Shown piece after piece: positions 42,655 to 51,689 of a stretch of DNA of 64,000 bases (the stretch's first letter is position 1; each line of letters begins with the position of its first letter). The notes beneath the pieces were generated by a model. That model was not told the origin of the DNA, did no database searches, and was given only the letters and a program-made list of their open reading frames with translations. The DNA is taken from the NCBI RefSeq assembly GCF_003992135.1, contig NZ_RQVN01000007.1:16464-80463 (forward strand), given 5' to 3'. Source of the DNA: Veillonella sp. VA142. Its GTDB lineage: Bacteria; Bacillota; Negativicutes; Veillonellales; Veillonellaceae. The translations under genes and the position numbers were made by a program.

Positions 42655-43854
42655 TTAATGATTAGCTGTTCGAGTACGCCCTAATGTAACTTTTAAAAAT
42701 ACACCTGTGAGCGCAATGATCGCTCCTGTGGTGATAAACATAGTACCGAAGCCCCATTGAGATGCAATGAAGGAGCCACCTAGGGATCCAATGAAGTAAC
42801 CCATGAATAAGGTAGATTGATTATAGGCGAAGACTTGGCCTGCGAATGCTTTAGGTGTAATGCTAGATAGGTAGGTATTAATACCTGGTAATAATCCGCC
42901 TAAGCCGATACCGAGTAGGAACCGTAAGATGCACAAGGTGTATATATCGGTCACAAAGGCTTGTGGTATGGTCACAAGACCAACGTAGATAAAGCTAGTC
43001 CACAGGATGAACCGTGGTCCTAATTTATCAATGTATTTACCGAGGACAGAGCTAGCCACCATTTGGGCAAGTCCTGTGACGGTGAATGCTAAACCTGCTA
43101 AGAGGGCAATGTGCTCTGCGCCCTGTCCTACGATTTGTTGTACGAATACAGATAGGATAGGAGCTGTTGCCATGGTAGTGAAAGCGAAGATAAAAGAGCC
43201 TACAGAGATGTAGATGAGTCCTTTCCAGTCGGGAATAGATGCTTTCAACGTGGATAAGGATTGAGAGGCCCCTTTTGGTTGCGGTGTAAATTCTTCTTTT
43301 ACAAAGAATAAGGTAGATAAGAAGGCTGTCCCTAGTAAGGCAGACACGATGAAGAAGGCGTAGCGGATGCCAAAAAGACCACCGATGTAACCACCGATCA
43401 TGGGACCCAGGAGAGAGCCACCGAGGTTGGCAGCCGACAAGAGTCCTAGGGCCCAGCCCGTTTGGGCTTGTGGTGTTTGTGTAGCTACGAGTGTAATAGA
43501 ACCAGAGAAAAATCCGGAGATCATTCCATTTAGGATCCGTATGATAACGATGTGTTCTGGAGCTTGGGCAAAGCCGAGAAGTGCATTGGTAATAGTCATA
43601 CCAAGACTAGCGCGCAACAAAATGAGCTTGCGACCTTTGCGGTCCGCGAGTTTTCCCCAAAAGGGGGCGAAGAGGGCTACCATGAGGTAGGTCATCCCCA
43701 TGGCGAGGCCAGACCAATTGGCAAGGTCCGCCTGATCGAGGACCCCTAGGTCTTGTAAATATAGCGGAATGAGAGGGGCTGCTTGACTAAGCCCCACTGA
43801 TGCCATGAAGGCACCAAATAAACAAACATATAATGTGCGTTTCCAAAGTTCCAT
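42655..43854 (-). CDS. Major facilitator superfamily transporter
   Basis: The 399-residue protein has about 12 membrane segments and MFS motif A (GKLADRKGRKLILLRASLG) between the second and third. It resembles drug/multidrug efflux or TetA-like exporters of the Bmr/MdtG kind. AGGAG precedes the ATG at 43854; a longer ORF from 43896 is not favoured. The substrate is unknown. It is alone on the minus strand among plus-strand genes. Confidence 0.87.
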   Translation of the reverse strand: MELWKRTLYVCLFGAFMASVGLSQAAPLIPLYLQDLGVLDQADLANWSGLAMGMTYLMVALFAPFWGKLADRKGRKLILLRASLGMTITNALLGFAQAPEHIVIIRILNGMISGFFSGSITLVATQTPQAQTGWALGLLSAANLGGSLLGPMIGGYIGGLFGIRYAFFIVSALLGTAFLSTLFFVKEEFTPQPKGASQSLSTLKASIPDWKGLIYISVGSFIFAFTTMATAPILSVFVQQIVGQGAEHIALLAGLAFTVTGLAQMVASSVLGKYIDKLGPRFILWTSFIYVGLVTIPQAFVTDIYTLCILRFLLGIGLGGLLPGINTYLSSITPKAFAGQVFAYNQSTLFMGYFIGSLGGSFIASQWGFGTMFITTGAIIALTGVFLKVTLGRTRTANH

Positions 43855-44009
43855 ACTGACTCCTATGTAGCGTGGTGTAAAACTGTAATCATCCATGTAC
43901 CTATGGTAGCATATAAGTGCAATTTATTACACCCCTAATCTAGATTCCTCCTATTGCAACTGCCCTACAGATAGTATATAATTGTACCTGTAATTGACAA
44001 CGATATATG

Positions 44010-44258
44010 TTAATACGTTGATAAAGACGGTCATGCAAGGTAGCTCCGAGCGAGTGGGGGATGGTGAAAGCCTCATGGGTGAATGCATGGCGGATCACTT
44101 TTGAGTATATGTTGGGGAGCCCGTACTGGGGGTACTCACATCGGTGGACACCGTTATATGTTTGAGCGATGATTCGTTGGGGGTAACTTTCACAAGAATC
44201 ATCAGTAGGGTGGTACCACGGATTTGCATTCGTCCCTTCGGGGAGCGGGTGCTTTTTT
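44010..44258 (+). promoter_or_regulatory. T-box riboswitch of ileS
   Basis: The leader before ileS ends with the T-box core AGGGTGGTACCACGG (44207-44221) and a terminator hairpin with a T-run at about 44224-44258 (GGGAGCGGGTGC TTTTTTT). An upstream stem I contains a likely specifier ATC (in GCGGATCACTT at about 44091-44101), which fits isoleucine. Uncharged tRNA(Ile) would bind and allow readthrough. The exact 5' end is estimated. Confidence 0.93.
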
Positions 44259-44277
44259 TATTGAGAGGAGAAATACA

Positions 44278-47124
44278 ATGTCTAATGAAGTGGATTATGG
44301 TAAGACGTTGCACTTGCCTGAAACAGAATTTCCTATGCGCGGTAATTTGCCAAAGCGCGAACCAGAATTTATCAAGTTTTGGGAAGATAATAAAATTTAT
44401 GAAAAACGCCTAGCTAAAAATAAAGGTAAAAAATCTTTTATCTTACACGATGGCCCTCCGTACGCGAATGGTAAATTACACATCGGTCATGCCTTGAACA
44501 AAACATTAAAAGACATTGTGATGAAATATAAAACAATGCAAGGCCATTACACACCATATATTCCTGGTTGGGATACACATGGTCTTCCTATCGAGCATGC
44601 GGTTATTAAAAATACTGGCTTGAATCGCCATGAAATGAGTCCATTGGATCTTCGTAACAAATGTCGTAAATATGCCTTGAACTGTGTAGAAGAACAAAAG
44701 AAAGATTTCATCCGTTTCGGAGTGCTTGGTGAATGGGACCGCCCCTATTTAACATTGCGCCCTGAGTTCGAAGTGAAACAAATCGGCGTGTTCGGTGAAA
44801 TGGCAAAACGTGGCTACATCTACAAAGGTTTGAAAACTGTATACTGGTGTACCCATTGTGAAACGGCCTTGGCAGAAGCGGAAATTGAATATGCTGAGAA
44901 AAAATCTTTCTCCATCTATGTTAAATTTGCTTATGTAAACGGTGCTGAAAGTACATTGCCAGCAGGTTTTGATACAAGCAAATTGTTCTCCGTTATTTGG
45001 ACAACAACGCCTTGGACAATGCCTGCCAACCAAGCAATCTCTGTGAATCCAGAATTAGAGTATTCTTGGGTGAAAATCGGTGATGAAGCATGGTTATTAG
45101 CAAACGGCTTAATCGAAACAGCTACCAAAGAAATGGGTGTAGAATCCTATGAGGTATTGAACACATTCAAAGGTAGTGAATTAGAGTTAGCAAACTTTAA
45201 ACATCCATTTGCCGATCGTAACGCTCCTATCTTGTTAGGTTCTCATGTTACATTAGACGCTGGTACAGGTTGTGTACATACAGCACCTGCTCATGGTGAA
45301 GATGACTTTAACGTGGTAAAAGCATACAAAGATGCAGGTAAAATCGATTTTGATATTTTATCCTTAGTCGATGCTACGGGTCGTTATATTGCCAAAGTAG
45401 ATGAACCTCGCTATGGGGATACAGAACAACCACTAGCAGGTGTTGAAATCCATGATGCAGAAGTGCCCGTGATCAAAATCTTGGCTCATAACGGTGCGTT
45501 GGTACAAAAAGGCAATATCCGTCACCAATATGCTCATTGCTGGCGTTGTAAAAATCCTGTTATCTATCGTGCTACAGAACAATGGTTTTCTTCCGTGGAT
45601 GGATACCGTCAAGAAGCATTGAAAGCCATCGACGAGCAAGTACAATGGATTCCTAAATGGGGTCATGACCGTATTTACAACATGATTGCAGACCGTGGAG
45701 ACTGGGTTATCTCTCGTCAACGTGCATGGGGTGTGCCAATTCCTATCTACTATTGCGACCATTGCGGAGAGCATATCATCAATGATGATACCATCGCTTC
45801 CTTACAAGAATGGTTTGCCAAAGAAGGCTCCAATGCTTGGTGGGCTCATGAAGCAAAAGAATTATTGCCAGCAGGATTCACATGTCCATCTTGTGGACAT
45901 GATTCTTTCCATAAAGAAACAGATATTATGGACGTATGGTTCGACAGCGGTAGCTCTTGGTCTGGTGTATTAGAACAAAATGAACTTGACGTACCTTGTG
46001 CTATGTACTTAGAAGGTTCTGACCAACATCGTGGTTGGTTCAACTCCTCCTTGTTAACAGGTATCGCTACACGTGGTCATGCACCATACAATGCCGTATT
46101 GACTCACGGTTTCGTAGTGGACGGGGAAGGTCGTAAAATGTCTAAATCTGTAGGCAATACAGTGGCTCCTTCCGATATCATCGATGTACACGGTGCTGAC
46201 GTAATGCGTTTATGGGTATCCTCTGCAGATTACCAAGCAGACGTGCGTTTGTCCAAAGACATCGTAAAACAATTAGCGGAAGTATATCGTAAAATCCGTA
46301 ACACATTCCGTTTCTTGTTGGGTAACTTAGATAACTTTAATCCGAACAAAGATAAAGTAGCTTACAAAGATTTGACTGAGTTGGATCGTTGGGCCTTACA
46401 TCGCTTAGAAGAAGTTCGTCAAAAGGTAACGAATGCTTACGAAAACTACGAATTCCACATTTTATATCATACAATCCATAACTTCTGTACTGTCGATTTA
46501 TCTTCCTTCTACTTAGACGTGTTGAAAGATACTATGTACGCAGAGAAAGAAAACAATGTAGCTCGTCGTAGTGCGCAAACTGCTATTTATGAAATCTTGA
46601 CAACATTGGTTAAAATGGTATCCCCAGTTCTTTCTTTCACCGCCGAAGAAGTATGGCAATACATGCCAAAAGAAGAGGGCATGGAAGAAAGCGTTATGTT
46701 AGCAGATTGGCCACAAGGTTATGCAGACCATGTGGATGAGGAATTGTCTGCACGTTGGGCAACGATGCTAGACCTTCGTAGCGAAATGACAAAAGCCTTA
46801 GAAGGGGCTCGCCGTGATAAAGCGATCGGTCACTCTTTGGATGCATCTATCACTGTGTATGCAGATGGCGATGCGTACCAAGCATTGACTGGATTCGGCA
46901 GTTCCCTAGCTAGCTTGTTGATCGTGTCTGAAGCGCATGTAGTGGAAGGTCGTGACAATGCACCAGCCAACGCAGTGACAGTAGAAGACGGAGTATTATC
47001 CATCGTGGTAACTCCATCTGAGTTAGAAAAATGCGAACGTTGTTGGATTCACCGCGACACAGTTGGTCAAGATGGGGATCATCCAACATTATGTGCTCGT
47101 TGCGCTGACGTGGTCAAAGGATAA
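44278..47124 (+). CDS. ileS: Isoleucyl-tRNA synthetase
   Basis: The 948-residue class I synthetase has HIGH (68-71), the KMSKS motif near 620 (GRKMSKSVGN), editing-domain TTPWTMPANQ and a C-terminal zinc knuckle (CERCWIHRD ... CARCADVV). ATG at 44278 follows GAGAGGAG and comes after the T-box leader. A longer reading from 44224 crosses the riboswitch. A terminator hairpin follows (TAGGCAAGG/CCTTGCCTA, about 47167-47197). Confidence 0.98.
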   Translation: MSNEVDYGKTLHLPETEFPMRGNLPKREPEFIKFWEDNKIYEKRLAKNKGKKSFILHDGPPYANGKLHIGHALNKTLKDIVMKYKTMQGHYTPYIPGWDTHGLPIEHAVIKNTGLNRHEMSPLDLRNKCRKYALNCVEEQKKDFIRFGVLGEWDRPYLTLRPEFEVKQIGVFGEMAKRGYIYKGLKTVYWCTHCETALAEAEIEYAEKKSFSIYVKFAYVNGAESTLPAGFDTSKLFSVIWTTTPWTMPANQAISVNPELEYSWVKIGDEAWLLANGLIETATKEMGVESYEVLNTFKGSELELANFKHPFADRNAPILLGSHVTLDAGTGCVHTAPAHGEDDFNVVKAYKDAGKIDFDILSLVDATGRYIAKVDEPRYGDTEQPLAGVEIHDAEVPVIKILAHNGALVQKGNIRHQYAHCWRCKNPVIYRATEQWFSSVDGYRQEALKAIDEQVQWIPKWGHDRIYNMIADRGDWVISRQRAWGVPIPIYYCDHCGEHIINDDTIASLQEWFAKEGSNAWWAHEAKELLPAGFTCPSCGHDSFHKETDIMDVWFDSGSSWSGVLEQNELDVPCAMYLEGSDQHRGWFNSSLLTGIATRGHAPYNAVLTHGFVVDGEGRKMSKSVGNTVAPSDIIDVHGADVMRLWVSSADYQADVRLSKDIVKQLAEVYRKIRNTFRFLLGNLDNFNPNKDKVAYKDLTELDRWALHRLEEVRQKVTNAYENYEFHILYHTIHNFCTVDLSSFYLDVLKDTMYAEKENNVARRSAQTAIYEILTTLVKMVSPVLSFTAEEVWQYMPKEEGMEESVMLADWPQGYADHVDEELSARWATMLDLRSEMTKALEGARRDKAIGHSLDASITVYADGDAYQALTGFGSSLASLLIVSEAHVVEGRDNAPANAVTVEDGVLSIVVTPSELEKCERCWIHRDTVGQDGDHPTLCARCADVVKG

Positions 47125-47166
47125 TGACAATCGCATAAGTAGTCAAAGGTTCAAGTACTATCAATT

Positions 47167-47200
47167 TAGGCAAGGGAATGTATCATTTCCTTGCCTACTT
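47167..47200 (+). terminator. Terminator after ileS
   Basis: Arms TAGGCAAGGGAATG and CATTTCCTTGCCTA form a stem with TACTTTCT after it. Confidence 0.8.
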
Positions 47201-47220
47201 TCTAACGAAGGAGATGCCCT

Positions 47221-47754
47221 ATGAACGTATTGATTGTGATAGACATGCAACATGATTTTATTGATGGAACATTAGGTTCACCGCAGGCGCAGGCCATTGT
47301 ACCAGCGGTGCGTGAAACAATTCGTAACTTTGATGGCCCCATAGTGTTTACTCGTGATACACATGATGATGGGTATCTTGAAAGCCAAGAGGGCAAACAT
47401 TTGCCAGTTGAACATTGTGCCCGTGGCACTAAAGGTTGGGAGATTGCCGATGATCTGTTGGGAGTGGCTCATGAACGAGGCCAACGGGTGGATATTTTAG
47501 ATAAACCTAACTTTGGGTCCTTGGATTTGCTGGCTCATCTTAAAGGAATGCACGAAGAGGAACCTATCGAATCTTTAACCTTGATTGGTTTATGTACGGA
47601 TATTTGCGTGGTTTCCAATGCTTTGATTCTAAAAGCAGGATTGCCTGAAATCCCACTTTATGTGGATTCAAAATGTTGCGCAGGGGTGACCCGAGAATCT
47701 CATGAAGCAGCACTCTTGACGATGAAGATGTGCCAGTGTATTGTAGAAGAATAA
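47221..47754 (+). CDS. Cysteine hydrolase, isochorismatase/nicotinamidase-like
   Basis: The 177-residue protein has the isochorismatase-like triad: Asp in VIDMQHDFID, Lys in DKPNFGS, and Cys in GLCTDICV. It may be a nicotinamidase or another amidase. GAAGGAG precedes the ATG. The sequence alone does not settle the substrate. A hairpin terminator follows at 47793-47824. Confidence 0.88.
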   Translation: MNVLIVIDMQHDFIDGTLGSPQAQAIVPAVRETIRNFDGPIVFTRDTHDDGYLESQEGKHLPVEHCARGTKGWEIADDLLGVAHERGQRVDILDKPNFGSLDLLAHLKGMHEEEPIESLTLIGLCTDICVVSNALILKAGLPEIPLYVDSKCCAGVTRESHEAALLTMKMCQCIVEE

Positions 47755-47790
47755 TATATAAGCAAGTATAATGTAGAAGAATACGATCGA

Positions 47791-47825
47791 TAGAGGAATG
47801 CTGATGAGTCGGCATTCCTCTTTTG
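47791..47825 (+). terminator. Terminator after the cysteine hydrolase
   Basis: AGAGGAATGC and GCATTCCTCT arms around a 10-base loop, then TTTTG. Confidence 0.9.
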
Positions 47826-47993
47826 TATGTATGCATAATAGGTCTAGATGAGTTGTATGCGGTTGCACTTTATATATTGACAGCGGTACATGTGATATAT
47901 GATAATAAAAACATAGTAAAAAATATATTATAGTAAAAAATATATATCTGAACTGGTGTTATGTGTAATAATAGGCGAGCAAGGAGAAGAAGT

Positions 47994-50900
47994 ATGAGAA
48001 AACGCAGTATGATGACAATGGGAGCGTTATTAGCAGCGTATGCCCTGACGACGAGTGTGAGTTATGGGGCACTACAAAACCAAACAAATTATACCGCTGA
48101 GGAAACAGTAGCTGGGGGAACAGATACGTTCATTAAAGATGGCGTAGGAGTAGTAGGTGGTAATCTAACAATTACTGGGCCAGAAAACATAGACCTTACT
48201 ATGGATAATAAATCTGATGAAAGTTTAGGTATCAATGTGATCAATGGAAAATTAACAGCCGATGATCTTACGATCACTGTTAAACCAGGTGACACGGCCG
48301 TTAACAATCGTCCAAAAGGCATGATCGTACGTGGCACATCTACTGTGGATATTAAGAATTTAAACGTGACTGTGACGAAGTCGAATCGACAAGCTAATAC
48401 CCCTCAAAGTGCAGATTCTGATGCAGCCTATGGTGTAGCTGTTGGATATAACTGGCTTGGTAGCGGTACTGAAACAAATTTTACAGTTAATAATGCTAAT
48501 ATAGTAGTTAATAATACAGAAGATACTAAAAAAGGTAACTATACAGGTGTGCCAATTCCAGGGGGCAAGTTTGAAACGGGATATCAAATGTCTGGAATTC
48601 GTGTATACCGTTCCAATGGAGCAAAACCTGAGTTTCATAGTACAGGTAATGTAAATATTACTGTAGAAGATAAAAGTGCAGCTAAAGTATCTGACTATCT
48701 AGTTGGTGTGTACGTATCAGGCACCGATGCGAAAGCCACGTTTGATGGTGATACTTCGATTACGGTAAAGGCTAATGGGATCAATTCTGCAGGCATTAAA
48801 ATTGGTAAACCAGGGAATGGTGATGCTGGAATCGGAGCTCAGGTTATCGCAAATGGAAAATTGACAGTAGATACTACAGGGGACAATGGTGTAGTTACAT
48901 TAGATAAAAAAGAATATCGTGGATCAGGAGCTGTGCGATTATTTGATAAAGATTCAAAGTTCACTGTTACTGGTGCTAAGACAAAAGAAGCGTCCGAAAT
49001 TAAATCTAGTACCAATGCCATTGTATTTGATACCTTTGATTATAAAAACTTAGGAAGTGTAGACTTTCTTTTCTTTAACTTTAAAGAGGTCCTAGCTCGT
49101 GGAAAAGAGAATGTTAATAATGAGGTTGTCTTGCATAATACAAAGTTATCGACTACATCAGAGGTAGATGATTTAGTGTTAACGAATGCAGAATTTAAAG
49201 AAGAAGGTGAATTAATTGAAGGAGCTGGCTGGTTAGGTAAAAGAGGTGTCTTAACAAGCCGTTTTGACTGGGGCACAAAAAGTGTCAAAAACGCCAAATT
49301 CACTCTTTCCGGCGAAAAATCCGAAGCCACAGCAGCGAAAAAAGGTTGGGCCATCCGTGCAAAATCTGAAAATGCAGATGCTACCGATGAAGCGCAACGT
49401 GCTACTTCTGAATTAACAGCGACGATTGCAGATAAAGCTGTTTTAACAGGTTTAATCCATGCAGATAAAGAGTCTACATTGCATATGAACGTAGACAAAG
49501 ATGCTACTTGGCGATTAGCGAAGAAAGAAGATTTGACAGGTGCGCAAACATCGACGGCTACGACAGTGACATTGTCTAATGGTGGTATTCTTGATGCAGG
49601 TACCAATCTAACAGATGGTACAAAAGCAGAATATACTGTGGCTACCGTACAAAAAGATGGAACTACTCTATCTGACTTCAAAAATGAAGGTGGTGTGATT
49701 ACTACCGTTAATAAGTCCTATGAAGATGTATTGACATTAAAAGGAAATTATACAGGCGCCAATGGTATCATTAAAATGAATACAAAATGGGATTCTCCTG
49801 GTGATGAAGAAGGGGCTAACTCTGTATCTGACTTAGTTCATATTACTGGCACTGCGAAAGGATCTACAACAGTAGTACCTGTGGCAGCTGATGGAAAAGA
49901 AGCTGTTATTGATGGGTCCATTGGCTCTATTACAGCTGATTTGAAAAAGAATACAGTGCCTGTGGTTCGTGCTGATATAGAATCCAGTGAAGAAGGGGCT
50001 TTCACAGGGGTGGCCAAAACCACAGGTGCAGGTGAACTAAAATTAGCACATCGTGTGAAAGAGGGCAAACATGAGTGGTTCTGGACATTGACAGGCCTCA
50101 ATAAGACGCCTAATTTAGACAAACGGACTCCTGGTTATACACAAATGCCGGAAGTGAGTACTCGTATGATAGGGCAAATTTTACGTACTTTACATGAACG
50201 TCGTAGTGAAAACCCTCGTACATTACATGAACAATGGCAGAATAAAGAGTATCCTATGAGTCGCGTTATTTATGCGCATCATGAAGATGGAGATCAAAAT
50301 CCATTGTGGGCCAAAGTCATCAAAGATTATGGACATCATGATGGCTATCGTTTTGGATATACATTACACACAAGGGGTATTCAATTAGGCCGAGATTGGA
50401 ATGTGAAAACAAAAGAAGATGGAACTACAAGCTTTAATGGTGCTTATGTAGCATATCAACATGGTCAAGCTAAGTTCTATGATAACTTCAATACGGATGA
50501 TACAGGTAAGCAAGCTACAGATTTACAAACTGGCACAGGTACAATCCATAACCTATCGCTAGGTCTTACAAGAACGAAATATGGTGCCCATGATCAATAC
50601 GTAGATTGGGTGGGTCAAGTAAGCTTGCTTCGCAATACTTATGAAGCGGTAGGTCATGGTAAAGAAACACAATCTGGATGGGGCTTTGCTGGATCTGTAG
50701 AAACAGGTCGTCCTTACGTGCTGCGTGAAACAGAAAGAGGCCGCACTATTTTAGAGCCACAAGGTCAATTAGTATATTCTTACTTACAAATGCATGGTAT
50801 CCATGGTACTGATAAAGTGGTATCTCATGGAGGTCATGGTACATTGGTAGGACGTATTGGTGCTCGTTTATCCCGTGAAAAGTATAATGCTAATGGCATT

Positions 50901-51146
50901 GCCTCTCGTACTATATACGGTGTAGCTAATATTTGGAGAACTTTCACAAACGCTTATGCAGTTCATATTGGTGATGATACACTTCGCGGTGATTATGGAC
51001 GTACCATTGGTGAACTTGGTATCGGTGCGCAATGGCGTAAAGATGATCGCTGGTATGTGTATGGTGATGTTCGCTTTGAAAGAAACTTAGGTGGATCCTA
51101 TTATAAAGGATACCGTGGTAACGTAGGCATAAAATATATTTGGTAA
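47994..51146 (+). CDS. Autotransporter adhesin with outer-membrane beta-barrel
   Basis: The 1050-residue protein has a signal peptide (MRKRSMMTMGALLAAYALTT, cut after SYG), a passenger of beta-helix-like repeats (GNLTITGPENIDLTMDNK; VNNANIVVNNTEDT) to about residue 700, and a C-terminal barrel of about 280 residues that ends with the aromatic residue Trp (NVGIKYIW). Type V secretion puts the passenger on the surface, where it likely acts as an adhesin. AAGGAG precedes the ATG at 47994; the longer reading is not favoured. The stop is followed by a duplicate of the last codons (51142-51171). Confidence 0.9.
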   Translation: MRKRSMMTMGALLAAYALTTSVSYGALQNQTNYTAEETVAGGTDTFIKDGVGVVGGNLTITGPENIDLTMDNKSDESLGINVINGKLTADDLTITVKPGDTAVNNRPKGMIVRGTSTVDIKNLNVTVTKSNRQANTPQSADSDAAYGVAVGYNWLGSGTETNFTVNNANIVVNNTEDTKKGNYTGVPIPGGKFETGYQMSGIRVYRSNGAKPEFHSTGNVNITVEDKSAAKVSDYLVGVYVSGTDAKATFDGDTSITVKANGINSAGIKIGKPGNGDAGIGAQVIANGKLTVDTTGDNGVVTLDKKEYRGSGAVRLFDKDSKFTVTGAKTKEASEIKSSTNAIVFDTFDYKNLGSVDFLFFNFKEVLARGKENVNNEVVLHNTKLSTTSEVDDLVLTNAEFKEEGELIEGAGWLGKRGVLTSRFDWGTKSVKNAKFTLSGEKSEATAAKKGWAIRAKSENADATDEAQRATSELTATIADKAVLTGLIHADKESTLHMNVDKDATWRLAKKEDLTGAQTSTATTVTLSNGGILDAGTNLTDGTKAEYTVATVQKDGTTLSDFKNEGGVITTVNKSYEDVLTLKGNYTGANGIIKMNTKWDSPGDEEGANSVSDLVHITGTAKGSTTVVPVAADGKEAVIDGSIGSITADLKKNTVPVVRADIESSEEGAFTGVAKTTGAGELKLAHRVKEGKHEWFWTLTGLNKTPNLDKRTPGYTQMPEVSTRMIGQILRTLHERRSENPRTLHEQWQNKEYPMSRVIYAHHEDGDQNPLWAKVIKDYGHHDGYRFGYTLHTRGIQLGRDWNVKTKEDGTTSFNGAYVAYQHGQAKFYDNFNTDDTGKQATDLQTGTGTIHNLSLGLTRTKYGAHDQYVDWVGQVSLLRNTYEAVGHGKETQSGWGFAGSVETGRPYVLRETERGRTILEPQGQLVYSYLQMHGIHGTDKVVSHGGHGTLVGRIGARLSREKYNANGIASRTIYGVANIWRTFTNAYAVHIGDDTLRGDYGRTIGELGIGAQWRKDDRWYVYGDVRFERNLGGSYYKGYRGNVGIKYIW

Positions 51147-51171
51147 TGTAGGTGTGAAATACACTTGGTAA
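51117..51171 (+). repeat. Duplicated 3' end of the autotransporter gene
   Basis: The end of the gene (51117-51146) and the following 51142-51171 are two copies of one 25-base unit differing at a few third positions. The second copy reads GNVGVKYTW-stop in another frame, whereas the first gives GNVGIKYIW. Since 25 is not a multiple of three, the second copy cannot be translated with the gene. It looks like a recombination scar between autotransporter genes. Confidence 0.75.
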
Positions 51172-51224
51172 TTGTATAGGAGAATAGCAAGCCTTGTAGT
51201 ATACTAAGACTAGGAGGCTTGCCT

Positions 51225-51422
51225 ATGTACTTTCATATCAAAGACACCTGCGTGTGTTGTGCTGGATGCGCCATGGATTGTCCGACGCAGGCTATCACTC
51301 GCAAAGGCGAACGCTATGTCATCCATCAGGATATGTGCATTCACTGTGGTGACTGTTATGCTATATGCCCAGTGGGTGCCGTGCAGATGGTAAAGGAAAA
51401 GGACTTGGATACGAACAAATAA
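51225..51422 (+). CDS. 2[4Fe-4S] ferredoxin
   Basis: The 65-residue protein has two C-x2-C-x2-C-x3-CP clusters: CVCCAGCAMDCP and CIHCGDCYAICP. It transfers electrons in the cytoplasm at low potential. AGGAGG lies 7 bases before the ATG at 51225. Its 3' end forms the left arm of the following terminator (51397-51446), so the end of the gene doubles as hairpin. Confidence 0.93.
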   Translation: MYFHIKDTCVCCAGCAMDCPTQAITRKGERYVIHQDMCIHCGDCYAICPVGAVQMVKEKDLDTNK

Positions 51423-51447
51423 CATGTTTGTATGCCAAGTCCTTTTT
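51397..51447 (+). terminator. Terminator overlapping the end of the ferredoxin gene
   Basis: AAAAGGACTTGG (51397-51408) and CCAAGTCCTTTT (51435-51446) pair; the left arm lies in the coding sequence, 14 bases before the stop. Confidence 0.88.
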
Positions 51448-51451
51448 AGTC

Positions 51452-51480
51452 TTGACAAATAGATAAGAGAAGATTATAAT
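51452..51480 (+). promoter_or_regulatory. Strong rpoBC promoter
   Basis: TTGACA (51452-51457), 17 bases, TATAAT (51475-51480): a perfect consensus. Transcription should begin near 51487, giving a leader of about 200 bases. Confidence 0.93.
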
Positions 51481-51486
51481 ATTTAA

Positions 51487-51689
51487 TTGCAAAAAAGTAA
51501 CTATAACATTGAATTGATGAAGGAATATATCCAAGGTTGTGCTGAAATGAGGAAAGCAAGGTTCACAAGAAAAAATTACGAGCCTTGCTTATTTTGTCAT
51601 TGGTCAGCAGGAAAACTGAGACCTGGAATCGTCTGCAGTCATACCGTTATAGAATATGTAAGCCAATTTTTATGAGGGGTGAAAAGAAC
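51487..51689 (+). promoter_or_regulatory. rpoB leader with a hairpin
   Basis: The leader has a stem with arms AAGCAAGG (51554-51561) and CCTTGCTT (51593-51600) and ATTTTG after it, like a weak attenuator. rplJ-rplL are not upstream, although they usually precede rpoB. The leader may therefore carry the control that L10 normally provides. Confidence 0.6.

Noticed and set aside
51487..51675. Reading frame of 62 residues in the rpoB leader
   Set aside because: It starts at TTG without a ribosome site, at the predicted transcription start, and covers the leader hairpin.
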